Positions 27,396 through 41,013 of a stretch of 64,000 nt of DNA are shown in pieces. Each line of letters starts with the position of its first letter. The first letter of the stretch is position 1. The notes under the pieces were generated by a model, which saw only the letters and a list, made by a program, of their open reading frames with translations, did not search any database and was not told where the DNA came from. Source of the stretch: Eledone cirrhosa (Eukaryota > Mollusca > Cephalopoda > Octopoda > Eledonidae); NCBI GenBank assembly GCA_964016885.1, contig OZ024744.1, forward strand, positions 110,754,536 to 110,818,535, read 5' to 3'. A program made the position numbers and the translations under genes.

Positions 27396-29030
27396 TAAAA
27401 CTACACAATCCACTATAAATTGCCTTGCCCTGAACACAGTAAAACTACTTAATTAACTATAACTTACCTTGCCCTGAACACAGTAAAACTACACAATACA
27501 CTATACCTAACCTTGCCCTGAACACAGTAAAACTACACAATCCACTATAACTTACCTTGCCCTGAACACAGTAAACTACAGAATCCACTATAACTTACCT
27601 TGCCCAGAACAAATTAAAACTACGTAATCCACTATATCTTACCTTGCCCTCAACACAGTAAAACTACACAATCCACTATAGCTTACATTGCTCTGAACAC
27701 AGTAAAACTACACAATCCACTATAACTTAACTGGCCCTGAACACAGTAAAACTACACAATCCACTATAACTTACCTTGCCCTGAACACAGTAAAACTAAA
27801 CAATCCACTATAACTCACATTGCCCTGAACACAGTAAAACTAAACAAACCACTATAAATTACCTTGCCCTGAACACAGTAAAATTACACAATCCACTATA
27901 GTTTACCTTGCCCTGAACACAGTAAAACTACACAATCCACTATAAATTACTTTGCCCTGAACACAGTAAAACTACACAATCCACTATAAATTGCCTTGCC
28001 CTGAAAATTGTAAAACTACTTAATTAACTATAACTTACCTTGCCATGAACACAGTAAAACTACACAATACACTATACCTAACCTTGCCCTGAACACTGTA
28101 AAACTACACAATCCACTATAACTTAATTGGCCCTGAACACAGTAAAACTACACAATCCACTATAACTTAACTGGCCCTGAACACAGTAAAACTACACAAT
28201 CCACTATAACTAAACTGGCCCTGAACACAGTAAAACTACACAATCCACTATAACTTACCTTGCCCTGAACACAGTAAAACTACACTATCCACTATAACTT
28301 AACTGGCCCTGAACACAGTAAAACTACACAATCCACTATAACTTAACTGGCCCTGAACACAGTAAAACTACACAATCCACTATAAGTTACCTTGCTCTGA
28401 ACACAGTAAAACTACACAATCCACTATAACTTAACTGGCCCTGAACACAGTAAAACTACACAATCCACTATAACTTACCTTGCGCTGAACACAGTAAAAC
28501 TACATAATCCACTATAACTTACCTTGCCCTAAACACAGTAAAACTACTATAATTCACTATAACTTACCTTGCCCTGAACACAGTAAAACTACACAATCCA
28601 CTATACTTAACCTTGCCCTGAACACAGTAAAATTACACAATCCACTATAACTTACCTTGCTCTGAACACAGTAAAACTACACAATCCACTATACCTTACC
28701 TTGCTCTGAACACAGTAAAACTACAGAATCCACTATAACTTACCTTGCCCTGAACACAGTAAAACTACACAAACATCTATAAATTACCTTGCTCTAAACA
28801 CAGTAAGACTACACAATCCACTATAACTTACCTTGCCCTGAACAATTTAAAACTACACAATCCACTATAATTTACCTTGCCCTGAACACAGTAAAACTAC
28901 ACAATCCACTATAAATTATCTTACCCTGAACACAGTAAAACTACACAATCCACTATAACTTACTTTGCCCTGAATACAGTCAAACTACACAAACCACTAT
29001 AACTTACCTTGCCCTGAAAAGAGTAAAACT
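27396..29030 (+). repeat. 35-monomer unit, copy 2 (two monomers longer)
   Basis: Tandem copy of 25,861-27,395. Its first 0.8 kb recurs once more at about 31,770-32,580 at a constant offset of 4,353: CTGAAAATTGTAAAAC at 28,001 and 32,354. From 28,045 it also forms the start of the 2.7-kb composite unit. Confidence 0.85.
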
Positions 29031-30766
29031 ACACAATCCACTATAAATTACCTTGCCCCGAACACAGTAAAACTACACAATCCACTATAACCTACTTTGC
29101 CATGAACACAGTAAAACTACACAATCCACTATAACTTACCTTGCCCTGAAAACAGTAAAACTACACAATCCACTATAACTGAACTGGCCCTGAACACAGT
29201 AAAACTACACAAACAACTATAAATTACCTTACCCTGAACACAGTAAGACTACACAATCCACTTTAACTTACTTTGCCCTGAACACAGTAAAACTACACAA
29301 ACCACTATAACTTACCTTGCCCTGAAAACAGTAAAACTACACGATCCACTATAAATTACCTAGCCCTGAAAACAGTAAAACTACACAATCCACTATAAAT
29401 TACCTTGCCCTGAACACAGTAAAACTACACAATCCACTATACTTTACCTTGCCCTGAACACAGTAAAACTACACAATCCACTATAACTGAACTGGCCCTG
29501 AACACATTAAAACTACACAAGCCACTATAACTTACCTTGCCCTGAACACACTAAAACTACACAATCCACTATAACTTACCTTGCCCTGATCACAGTAAAG
29601 CTACACAATCACTATAACTTGTTTCGCCCTGAACACAGTAAAACTACACAAACCACTATAAATTACCTTGCCCTGAACACAGTAAAACTACACAATCCAC
29701 TATAGTTTACCTTGCCCTGAACACACTCAAACTACACAATCCTCTATAACTTATCTTGCCCTGAACACAGTAAAACTACTTAATTCACTATAACTTACAT
29801 TGCGCTGAACACAGTAAAACTACACAATCCACTATACCTTACCTTGCCCTGAACACAGTAAAACTACACAAGCAACTATAACTTACCTTGCTCTGAACAC
29901 ATTAAAACTACACAATCCACTATACCTTACCTTACCCTTAACACAGTAAAACTACACAACCAACTATAGCTTACATTGCTCTGAACACAGTAAAACTACA
30001 CAATCCACTATAGCTTAGCTTGCCCTGAAAACAGTAGAACTACACAATCCACTATAAGTTACCTTGCCCTGAACACATTAAAACTACACAATCCACTATA
30101 ACTTACCTTGCACTGAACACAGTAAAACTACACTATCCACTATAAATTACCTTGCTCTAAACACAATAAAGCTAGACAATCCACTATAACTTACCTTGCC
30201 CTGAACACAGGAAAACTACACAATCCACTATAACTTAACTGGCCCTGAACACAGTAAACTACACAATCGACTATGACTTACCTTGCCCAGAACAAATTAA
30301 AACGACGTAATCCACTATACCTTACCTTGCCCTGAACACAGTAAAACTACACAATCCACTATAACTTACTTTGCCCTGAACACAGTAAAACTACAATAAC
30401 AACTATAAGTTACCTTGCTCTAAACACTGTTAAACTACACAAGCGACTATAACTTACCTTGCCCTGAACACATTAAAACTACACAATCCACTATAACTTA
30501 CCTTGCCCTGAACACAGTAAAACTACACAATCCACTATAACTTACTTTGCCCTGAACACAGTAAAACTACACAAACAACTATAAATTACCTTGCTCTAAA
30601 CACAGTAAAACTACACAATCCACTATAACTTACCTTGCCCTGAACAATTTAAAACTACACAATCCACTATAATTTACCTTGCCCTGAACACAGTAAACTA
30701 CACATTCCACTATAACTTAACTGGCCCTGAACACAGTAAACTACAGAATCCACTATAACATACCTT
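28045..30766 (+). repeat. 2.7-kb composite unit, copy A
   Basis: Collinear with 35,344-38,065 at a constant offset of 7,299 bp for its entire length, with no net gain or loss of a single base: CCTGAATACAGTC at 28,969 and 36,268, CCTAGCCCTG at 29,359 and 36,658, ACGACGTAATCC at 30,302 and 37,601. It contains the CTGATCACAG monomer with a changed T-run (CTTGTTTCGCCC, near 29,618), CCAACTATAGC, AACAAATT/ACGACGTAATCC, ACAATAACAACTAT and ACAAGCGACTAT. It ends with the CACATTCC and AACATACC monomers. Confidence 0.88.
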
Positions 30767-33214
30767 GCCCTGAACACAGTAAAACTACACAATACACTAT
30801 ACCTAACCTTGCCCTGAACACAGTAAAACTACACAATCCACTATAACTTAATTGGCGCTGAACACAGTAAAACTACACAATCCACTATAACTTAACTGGC
30901 CCTGAACACAGTAAAACTACACAATCCACTATAACTAAACTGGCCCTGAACACAGTAAAACTACACAATCCACTATAACTTACCTTGCCCTGAACACAGA
31001 AAAACTACACTATCCACTATAACTTAACTGGCCCTGAACACAGTAAAACTACACAATCCACTATAACTTAACTGGCCCTGAACACAGTAAAACTACACAA
31101 TCCACTATAAGTTACCTTGCTCTGAACACAGTAAAACTACACAATCCACTATAACTTAACTGGCCCTGAACACAGTAAAACTACACAATCCACTATAACT
31201 TACCTTGCGCTGAACACAGTAAAACTACATAATCCACTATAACTTACCTTGCCCTAAACACAGTAAAACTACTATAATTCACTATAACTTACCTTGCCCT
31301 GAACACAGTAAATCTACACAATCCACTATACTTAACCTTGCCCTGAACACAGTAAAATTACACAATCCACTATAACTTACCTTGCTCTGAACACAGTAAA
31401 ACTACACAATCCACTATACCTTACCTTGCTCTGAACACAGTAAAACTACAGAATCCACTATAACTTACCTTGCCCTGAACACAGTAAAACTACACAAACA
31501 TCTATAAATTACCTTGCTCTAAACACAGTAAGACTACACAATCCACTATAACTTACCTTGCCCTGAACAATTTAAAACTACACAATCCACTATAATTTAC
31601 CTTGCCCTGAACACAGTAAAACTACACAATCCACTATAAATTACCTTACCCTGAACACAGTAAAACTACACAATCCACTATAACTTACTTTGCCCTGAAT
31701 ACAGTCAAACTACACAAACCACTATAACTTACCTTGCCCTGAAAAGAGTAAAACTACACAATCCACTATAAATTGCCTTGCCCTGAACGCAGTAAAACTA
31801 CTTAATTAACTATAACTTACCTTGCCCTGAACACAGTAAAACTACACAATACACTATACCTAACCTTGCCCTGAACACAGTAAAACTACACAATCCACTA
31901 TAACTTACCTTGCCCTGAACACAGTAAACTACAGAATCCACTATAACTTACCTTGCCCAGAACAAATTAAAACTACGTAATCCACTATATCTTACCTTGC
32001 CCTCAACACAGTAAAACTACACAATCCACAATAGCTTACATTGCTCTGAACACAGTAAAACTACACAATCCACTATAACTTAACTGGCCCTGAACACAGT
32101 AAAACTACACAATCCACTATAACTTACCTTGCCCTGAACACAGTAAAACTAAACAATCCACTATAACTCACATTGCCCTGAACACAGTAAAACTAAACAA
32201 ACCACTATAAATTACCTTGCCCTGAACACAGTAAAATTACACAATCCACTATAGTTTACCTTGCCCTGAACACAGTAAAACTACACAATCCACTATAAAT
32301 TACTTTGCCCTGAACACAGTAAAACTACACAATCCACTATAAATTGCCTTGCCCTGAAAATTGTAAAACTACTTAATTAACTATAACTTACCTTGCCCTG
32401 AACACAGTAAAACTACACAATACACTATACCTAACCTTGCCCTGAACACTGTAAAACTACACAATCCACTATAACTTAATTAGCCCTGAACACAGTAAAT
32501 CTACACAATCCACTATAACTTAACTGGCCCTGAACACAGTAAAACTACACAATCCACTATAACTAAACTGGCCCTGAACACAGTAAAACTACACAATCCA
32601 CTATAACTTAACTGGCCCTGAACACAGTAAAACTACACAATCCACTATAAGTTACCTTGCTCTGAACACAGTAAAACTACACAATCCACTATAACTTAAC
32701 TGGCCCTGAACACAGTAAAACTACACAATCCACTATAACTTACCTTGCGCTGAACACAGTAAAACTACATAATCCACTATAACTTACCTTGCCCTAAACA
32801 CAGTAAAACTACTATAATTCACTATAACTTACCTTGCCCTGAACACAGTAAAACTACACAATCCACTATACTTAACCTTGCCCTGAACACAGTAAAATTA
32901 CACAATCCACTATAACTTACCTTGCTCTGAACACAGTAAAACTACACAATCCACTATACCTTACCTTGCTCTGAACACAGTAAAACTACAGAATCCACTA
33001 TAACTTACCTTGCCCTGAACACAGTAAAACTACACAAACATCTATAAATTACCTTGCTCTAAACACAGTAAGACTACACAATCCACTATAACTTACCTTG
33101 CCCTGAACAATTTAAAACTACACAATCCACTATAATTTACCTTGCCCTGAACACAGTAAAACTACACAATCCACTATAAATTACCTTACCCTGAACACAG
33201 TAAAACTACACAAT
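30767..33214 (+). repeat. Truncated composite copies (mosaic)
   Basis: From 30,767 the composite unit restarts (CACAATACACTATACC, then CTTAATTGGCGCTG), but after about 31,770 it jumps back to the 27,400 type (AATTGCCTTGCCC, CTGAACGCAG). It runs through the CTGAAAATTG monomer at 32,354 and restarts again at the CTTAATTAGCCC monomer near 32,475. The 28,100-29,030 part is repeated at an offset of 2,725. The run at 32,640-33,214 (GCGCTG, ACTACTATAATTC, AACATCTATAAATT, CAATTTAAAAC) is immediately repeated from 33,215. No non-satellite sequence. Confidence 0.75.
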
Positions 33215-35343
33215 CCACTATAAGTTACCTTGCTCTGAACACAGTAAAACTACACAATCCACTATAACTTAACTGGCCCTGAACACAGTAAAACTACACA
33301 ATCCACTATAACTTACCTTGCGCTGAACACAGTAAAACTACATAATCCACTATAACTTACCTTGCCCTAAACACAGTAAAACTACTATAATTCACTATAA
33401 CTTACCTTGCCCTGAACACAGTAAAACTACACAATCCACTATACTTAACCTTGCCCTGAACACAGTAAAATTACACAATCCACTATAACTTACCTTGCTC
33501 TGAACACAGTAAAACTACACAATCCACTATACCTTACCTTGCTCTGAACACAGTAAAACTACAGAATCCACTATAACTTACCTTGCCCTGAACACAGTAA
33601 AACTACACAAACATCTATAAATTACCTTGCTCTAAACACAGTAAGACTACACAATCCACTATAACTTACCTTGCCCTGAACAATTTAAAACTACACAATC
33701 CACTATAAATTACCTTGCCCCGAACACAGTAAAACTACACAATCCACTATAACTTACTTTGCCATGAACACAGTAAAACTACACAATCCACTATAACTTA
33801 CCTTGCCCTGAAAACAGTAAAACTACACAATCCACTATAACTGAACTGGCCCTGAACACAGTAAAACTACACAAACAACTATAAATTACCTTACCCTGAA
33901 CACAGTAAGACTACACAATCCACTTTAACTTACTTTGCCCTGAACACAGTAAAACTACACAAACCACTATAACTTACCTTGCCCTGAAAACAGTAAAACT
34001 ACACGATCCACTATAAATTACCTAGCCCTGAAAACAGTAAAACTACACAATCCACTATAAATTACCTTGCCCTGAACACAGTAAAACTACACAATCCACT
34101 ATACTTTACCTTGCCCTGAACACAGTAAAACTACACAATCCACTATAACTGAACTGGCCCTGAACACATTAAAACTACACAAGCCACTATAACTTACCTT
34201 GCCCTGAACACACTAAAACTACACAATCCACTATAACTTACCTTGCCCTGATCACAGTAAAACTACACAATCACTATAACTTGTTTCGCCCTGAACACAG
34301 TAAAACTACACAAACCACTATAAATTACCTTGCCCTGAACACAGTAAAACTACACAATCCACTATAGTTTACCTTGCCCTGAACACACTCAAACTACACA
34401 ATCCTCTATAACTTATCTTGCCCTGAACACAGTAAAACTACTTAATTCACTATAACTTACATTGCGCTGAACACAGTAAAACTACACAATCCACTATACC
34501 TTACCTTGCCCTGAACACCGTAAAACTACACAATCCACTATAACTTACCTTGCTCTGAACACATTAAAACTACACAATCCACTATACCTTACCTTACCCT
34601 TAACACAGTAAAACTACACAACCAACTATAGCTTACATTGCTCCGAACACAGTAAAACTACACAATCCACTATAGCTTAGCTTGCCCTGAAAACAGTAGA
34701 ACTACACAATCCACTATAAATTACCTTGCTCTAAACACAATAAAGCTAGACAATCCACTATAACTTACCTTGCCCTGAACACAGGAAAACTACACAATCC
34801 ACTATAACTTAACTGGCCCTGAACACAGTAAACTACACAATCGACTATGACTTACCTTGCCCAGAACAAATTAAAACGACGTAATCCACTATACCTTACC
34901 TTGCCCTGAACACAGTAAAACTACACAATCCACTATAACTTACTTTGCCCTGAACACAGTAAAACTACAATAACAACTATAAATTACCTTGCTCTAAACA
35001 CTGTTAAACTACACAAGCGACTATAACTTACCTTGCCCTGAACACATTAAAACTACACAATCCACTATAACTTACCTTGCCCTGAACACAGTAAAACTAC
35101 ACAATCCACTATAACTTACTTTGCCCTGAACACAGTAAAACTACACAAACAACTATAAATTACCTTGCTCTAAACACAGTAAAACTACACAATCCACTAT
35201 AACTTACCTTGCCCTGAACAATTTAAAACTACACAATCCACTATAATTTACCTTGCCCTGAACACAGTAAACTACACATTCCACTATAACTTAACTGGCC
35301 CTGAACACAGTAAACTACAGAATCCACTATAACATACCTTGCC
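33215..35343 (+). repeat. 2.7-kb composite unit, copy B, with 4- and 2-monomer losses
   Basis: Follows copy C (35,344-38,065) at an offset of 2,461, then 2,637, then 2,725. The first step is 176 bp, four whole monomers missing near 33,700: the CTATAATTTACC to CTGAAAAGAG series present at about 36,168-36,343. The second is 88 bp, two monomers missing near 34,718: the TATAAGTTACC/CACATTAAAAC and CACTGAACACAG/ACTATCC monomers kept at 30,046-30,133 and 37,345-37,432. Otherwise the landmark order is the same as in copies A and C. Confidence 0.87.
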
Positions 35344-38065
35344 CTGAACACAGTAAAACTACACAATACACTATACCTAACCTTGCCCTGAACACAGTAA
35401 AACTACACAATCCACTATAACTTAATTGGCCCTGAACACAGTAAAACTACACAATCCACTATAACTTAACTGGCCCTGAACACAGTAAAACTACACAATC
35501 CACTATAACTAAACTGGCCCTGAACACAGTAAAACTACACAATCCACTATAACTTACCTTGCCCTGAACACAGTAAAACTACACTATCCACTATAACTTA
35601 ACTGGCCCTGAACACAGTAAAACTACACAATCCACTATAACTTAACTGGCCCTGAACACAGTAAAACTACACAATCCACTATAAGTTACCTTGCTCTGAA
35701 CACAGTAAAACTACACAATCCACTATAACTTAACTGGCCCTGAACACAGTAAAACTACACAATCCACTATAACTTACCTTGCGCTGAACACAGTAAAACT
35801 ACATAATCCACTATAACTTACCTTGCCCTAAACACAGTAAAACTACTATAATTCACTATAACTTACCTTGCCCTGAACACAGTAAAACTACACAATCCAC
35901 TATACTTAACCTTGCCCTGAACACAGTAAAATTACACAATCCACTATAACTTACCTTGCTCTGAACACAGTAAAACTACACAATCCACTATACCTTACCT
36001 TGCTCTGAACACAGTAAAACTACAGAATCCACTATAACTTACCTTGCCCTGAACACAGTAAAACTACACAAACATCTATAAATTACCTTGCTCTAAACAC
36101 AGTAAGACTACACAATCCACTATAACTTACCTTGCCCTGAACAATTTAAAACTACACAATCCACTATAATTTACCTTGCCCTGAACACAGTAAAACTACA
36201 CAATCCACTATAAATTACCTTACCCTGAACACAGTAAAACTACACAATCCACTATAACTTACTTTGCCCTGAATACAGTCAAACTACACAAACCACTATA
36301 ACTTACCTTGCCCTGAAAAGAGTAAAACTACACAATCCACTATAAATTACCTTGCCCCGAACACAGTAAAACTACACAATCCACTATAACTTACTTTGCC
36401 ATGAACACAGTAAAACTACACAATCCACTATAACTTACCTTGCCCTGAAAACAGTAAAACTACACAATCCACTATAACTGAACTGGCCCTGAACACAGTA
36501 AAACTACAGAAACAACTATAAATTACCTTACCCTGAACACAGTAAGACTACACAATCCACTTTAACTTACTTTGCCCTGAACACAGTAAAACTACACAAA
36601 CCACTATAACTTACCTTGCCCTGAAAACAGTAAAACTACACGATCCACTATAAATTACCTAGCCCTGAAAACAGTAAAACTACACAATCCACTATAAATT
36701 AACTTGCCCTGAACACAGTAAAACTACACAATCCACTATACTTTACCTTGCCCTGAACACAGTAAAACTACACAATCCACTATAACTGAACTGGCCCTGA
36801 ACACATTAAAACTACACAAGCCACTATAACTTACCTTGCCCTGAACACACTAAAACTACACAATCCACTATAACTTACCTTGCCCTGATCACAGTAAAAC
36901 TACACAATCACTATAACTTGTTTCGCCCTGAACACAGTAAAACTACACAAACCACTATAAATTACCTTGCCCTGAACACAGTAAAACTACACAATCCACT
37001 ATAGTTTACCTTGCCCTGAACACACTCAAACTACACAATCCTCTATAACTTATCTTGCCCTGAACACAGTAAAACTACTTAATTCACTATAACTTACATT
37101 GCGCTGAACACAGTAAAACTACACAATCCACTATACCTTACCTTGCCCTGAACACAGTAAAACTACACAATCCACTATAACTTACCTTGCTCTGAACACA
37201 TTAAAACTACACAATCCACTATACCTTACCTTACCCTTAACACAGTAAAACTACACAACCAACTATAGCTTACATTGCTCTGAACACAGTAAAACTACAC
37301 AATCCACTATAGCTTAGCTTGCCCTGAAAACAGTAGAACTACACAATCCACTATAAGTTACCTTGCCCTGAACACATTAAAACTACACAATCCACTATAA
37401 CTTACCTTGCACTGAACACAGTAAAACTACACTATCCACTATAAATTACCTTGCTCTAAACACAATAAAGCTAGACAATCCACTATAACTTACCTTGCCC
37501 TGAACACAGGAAAACTACACAATCCACTATAATTTAACTGGCCCTGAACACAGTAAACTACACAATCGACTATGACTTACCTTGCCCAGAACAAATTAAA
37601 ACGACGTAATCCACTATACCTTACCTTGCCCTGAACACAGTAAAACTACACAATCCACTATAACTTACTTTGCCCTGAACACAGTAAAACTACAATAACA
37701 ACTATAAATTACCTTGCTCTAAACACTGTTAAACTACACAAGCGACTATAACTTACCTTGCCCTGAACACATTAAAACTACACAATCCACTATAACTTAC
37801 CTTGCCCTGAACACAGTAAAACTACACAATCCACTATAACTTACTTTGCCCTGAACACAGTAAAACTACACAAACAACTATAAATTACCTTGCTCTAAAC
37901 ACAGTAAAACTACACAATCCACTATAACTTACCTTGCCCTGAACAATTTAAAACTACACAATCCACTATAATTTACCTTGCCCTGAACACAGTAAACTAC
38001 ACATTCCACTATAACTTAACTGGCCCTGAACACAGTAAACTACAGAATCCACTATAACATACCTT
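35344..38065 (+). repeat. 2.7-kb composite unit, copy C
   Basis: Full-length partner of 28,045-30,766, at an offset of 7,299 throughout. It differs by scattered substitutions, for example ACTACAGAAACAAC near 36,501 (ACTACACAAACAAC in copy A), AATTAACTTGCCC near 36,696 and AATTTAACTGG near 37,530. Its last monomer runs into the first TTGCCTGAAC monomer at 38,066, the start of the right domain. Confidence 0.88.
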
Positions 38066-38487
38066 GCCTGAACACAGTAAAACTACACAATCCACTATAA
38101 CTTAACTGGCCCTGAACAGACTAAACTACACAATCCACTATAACTTAACTGGCCCGGAACACAGTAAAACTACACAATCCACTATAAGTTACCTTGCTCT
38201 GAAAGCAGTAAAACTACACAATCCCCTATAACTTACTTTGCCCTGAACACAGTAAAACTACACAAACAACTATAAATTACCTTACCCTGAACACAGTAAA
38301 ACTACACGATCCACTATAACTTACTTTGCCCTGAACACATTAAAACTACACAAACCACTATAACTTACCTTGCCCTGAACACAGTAAAACTACTATAATT
38401 CACTATAACTTACCTTGCCCTGAACACAGTAAAACTACACAATCCACTATACCTAACCTTGCCCTGAACACAGTAAAACTACACAAT
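38066..38487 (+). repeat. Opening monomers of the right domain
   Basis: First appearance of TTGCCTGAACAC (38,063), GAACAGACTAAACTAC (38,116), CTCTGAAAGCAG (38,201) and ATCCCCTATAAC. The same ordered set recurs at 40,615, 44,292, 45,918, 50,561 onward, 52,397, 55,385, 60,030 and 61,743, so this 0.4-kb series is a building block of the macro-units. Confidence 0.75.
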
Positions 38488-39410
38488 CCGCTATAACTTA
38501 CCTTGCTCTGAACACAGTAAAACTAGACAATCCACTATACCTTACCTTGCCCTGAAAACAGTAAAACTACACAATCCACTATAACTTAACTGGCCCTGAA
38601 CACAGTATACTACAGAATCCACTATAACTTACCTTGCCCAGAACAAATTAAAACTACGTAATCCACTATACCTTACCTTGCCCTGAACACAGTAAAACTA
38701 CACAATCCACTATAACTTACTTTGCCCTGAACACAGTAAAACTAAACAAACAACTATAAATTACCTTGCTCTAAACACAGTAAAACTACACAATCCACTA
38801 TAACTTACCTTGACCTGAACAATTTAAAACTACACAATCCACTATAACTTACCTTGCCCTGAACACAGTAAAACTACACAATCCACTATAACTTACCTTG
38901 CCCTGAAAACAGTAAAACTACACAATCCACTATAAATTACCTTGCCCTGAAAACAGTAAAACTACACAATCCACTATAAATTACCTTGCCCCGAACACAG
39001 TGAAACTACACAATCCACTATAACTTACTTTGCCATGAACACAGTAAAACTACACAATCCACTATAACTTACCTTGCCCTGAAAACAGTAAAACTACACA
39101 ATCCACTATAACTGAACTGGCCCTGAACACAGTAAAACTACACAAACAACTATAAATTAGCTTACCCTGAACACAGTAAAACTACACGATCCACTATAAC
39201 TTACTTTGCCCTGAATACAGTCAAACTACACAAACCACTATAATTTACCTTGCCCTGAAAACAGTAAAACTACACAATCCACTATAAATTACCTTGCCCC
39301 GAACACAGTGAAACTACACAATCCACTATAACTTACTTTGCCATGAACACAGTAAAACTACACAATCCACTATAACTTACCTTGCCCTGAAAACAGTAAA
39401 ACTACACAAT
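38488..39410 (+). repeat. 923-bp (21-monomer) tandem unit, copy 1
   Basis: Starts at the rare ATCCGCTATAAC variant (38,488) and is followed at once by its copy, which starts at the same variant (39,411). The offset of 923 is 21 x 44 less 1. Shared landmarks are AGTATACTACAG, CTACGTAATCC, ACTAAACAAACAAC, GACCTGAACAATTT, CAGTGAAACTAC, AATTAGCTTACCC and CAGTCAAACTAC. Confidence 0.9.
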
Positions 39411-40334
39411 CCGCTATAACTTACCTTGCTCTGAACACAGTAAAACTAGACAATCCACTATACCTTACCTTGCCCTGAAAACAGTAAAACTACACAATCC
39501 ACTATAACTTAACTGGCCCTGAACACAGTATACTACAGAATCCACTATAACTTACCTTGCCCAGAACAAATTAAAACTACGTAATCCACTATACCTTACC
39601 TTGCCCTGAACACAGTAAAACTACACAATCCTCTATAACTTACTTTGCCCTGAACACAGTAAAACTAAACAAACAACTATAAATTACCTTGCTCTAAACA
39701 CAGTAAAACTACACAATCCACTATAACTTACCTTGACCTGAACAATTTAAAACTACACAATCCAACTATAACTTACCTTGCCCTGAACACAGTAAAACTA
39801 CACAATCCACTATAACTTACCTTGCCCTGAAAACAGTAAAACTACACAATCCACTATAAATTACCTTGCCCTGAAAACAGTAAAACTACACAATCCACTA
39901 TAAATTACCTTGCCCCGAACACAGTGAAACTACACAATCCACTATAACTTACTTTGCCATGAACACAGTAAAACTACACAATCCACTATAACTTACCTTG
40001 CCCTGAAAACAGTAAAACTACACAATCCACTATAACTGAACTGGCCCTGAACACAGTAAAACTACACAAACAACTATAAATTAGCTTACCCTGAACACAG
40101 TAAAACTACACGATCCACTATAACTTACTTTGCCCTGAATACAGTCAAACTACACAAACCACTATAATTTACCTTGCCCTGAAAACAGTAAAACTACACA
40201 ATCCACTATAAATTACCTTGCCCCGAACACAGTGAAACTACACAATCCACTATAACTTACTTTGCCATGAACACAGTAAAACTACACAATCCACTATAAC
40301 TTACCTTGCCCTGAAAACAGTAAAACTACACAAT
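39411..40334 (+). repeat. 21-monomer tandem unit, copy 2
   Basis: Copy of 38,488-39,410. The offset is 923 up to 39,760 and 924 afterwards, because one extra A makes AATCCAACTATAAC at about 39,760, a 45-bp monomer seen nowhere else in this context. Reads ATCCTCTATAAC near 39,629 where copy 1 reads ATCCACTATAAC. Confidence 0.88.
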
Positions 40335-41013
40335 CCACTATAACTGAACTGGCCCTGAACACAGTAAAACTACACAAACAACTATAAATTAGCTTACCCT
40401 GAACACAGTAAAACTACACAATCCACTATAACTTACTTTGCCCTGAACACAGTAAAACTACACAAACCACTATAACTTACCTTGCCCTGAACACAGTAAA
40501 ACTACACAATCCACTATAACTTACCTTGCCCTGAACACAGTAAAACTACACAATACACTATAACTTACCTTGCCCTGAACACAGTAAAACTATACAATCC
40601 ACTATAACATACCTTGCCTGAACACAGTAAAACTACACAATCCACTATAACTTAACTGGCCCTGAACAGACTAAACTACAGAATCCACTATAACTTACCT
40701 TGCTCTGAACACAGGAAAACTACACAATCCACTATAACTTAACTGGCCCTGAACACAGTAAAACTACACAATCCACTATAAGTTACCTTGCTCTGAAAGC
40801 AGTAAAACTACACAATCCCCTATAACTTACTTTGCCCTGAACACAGTAAAACTACACAATCCACTATAACTTACTTTGCCCTGAACACATTAAAACTACA
40901 CAAACCACTATAACTTACCTTGCACTGAACACAGTAAAACTACACAATCCACTATACCTAACCTTGCCCTGAACACAGTAAAACTACACAATCCACTATA
41001 ACTTACCTTGCTC
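40335..41013 (+). repeat. Lead-in to macro-unit I
   Basis: Monomers matching the segment before the next macro-unit boundaries, for example 45,640-46,315 and 61,480-62,139: AATTAGCTTACCC, CACAATACACTATAAC, AACATACCTTGCCTGAAC, GAACAGACTAAACTAC, CTCTGAAAGCAG. The window therefore holds the tail of a further, partial macro-unit before unit I. Confidence 0.72.

Larger units (their letters stand above)
25861..38065 (+). repeat. Middle satellite domain
   Basis: Marker variants here are GCGCTGAACACAG followed by CATAATCC (26,899; 28,483; 31,207; 32,748; 33,311; 35,782), AACATCTATAAATT, ACTCACATTG, AAAACGACGTAATCC (30,299; 34,873; 37,598) and CCTAGCCCTG (29,359; 34,021; 36,658). The domain is made of an exact 35-monomer step at its left end and a 2.7-kb composite unit that recurs whole or deleted. 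The last part (about 37,440-38,065), with CAATTTAAAAC and ACACATTCC monomers, reappears inside each right-domain macro-unit (for example 43,850-44,290). The right domain was therefore probably built partly from sequence like this end. Confidence 0.75.
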
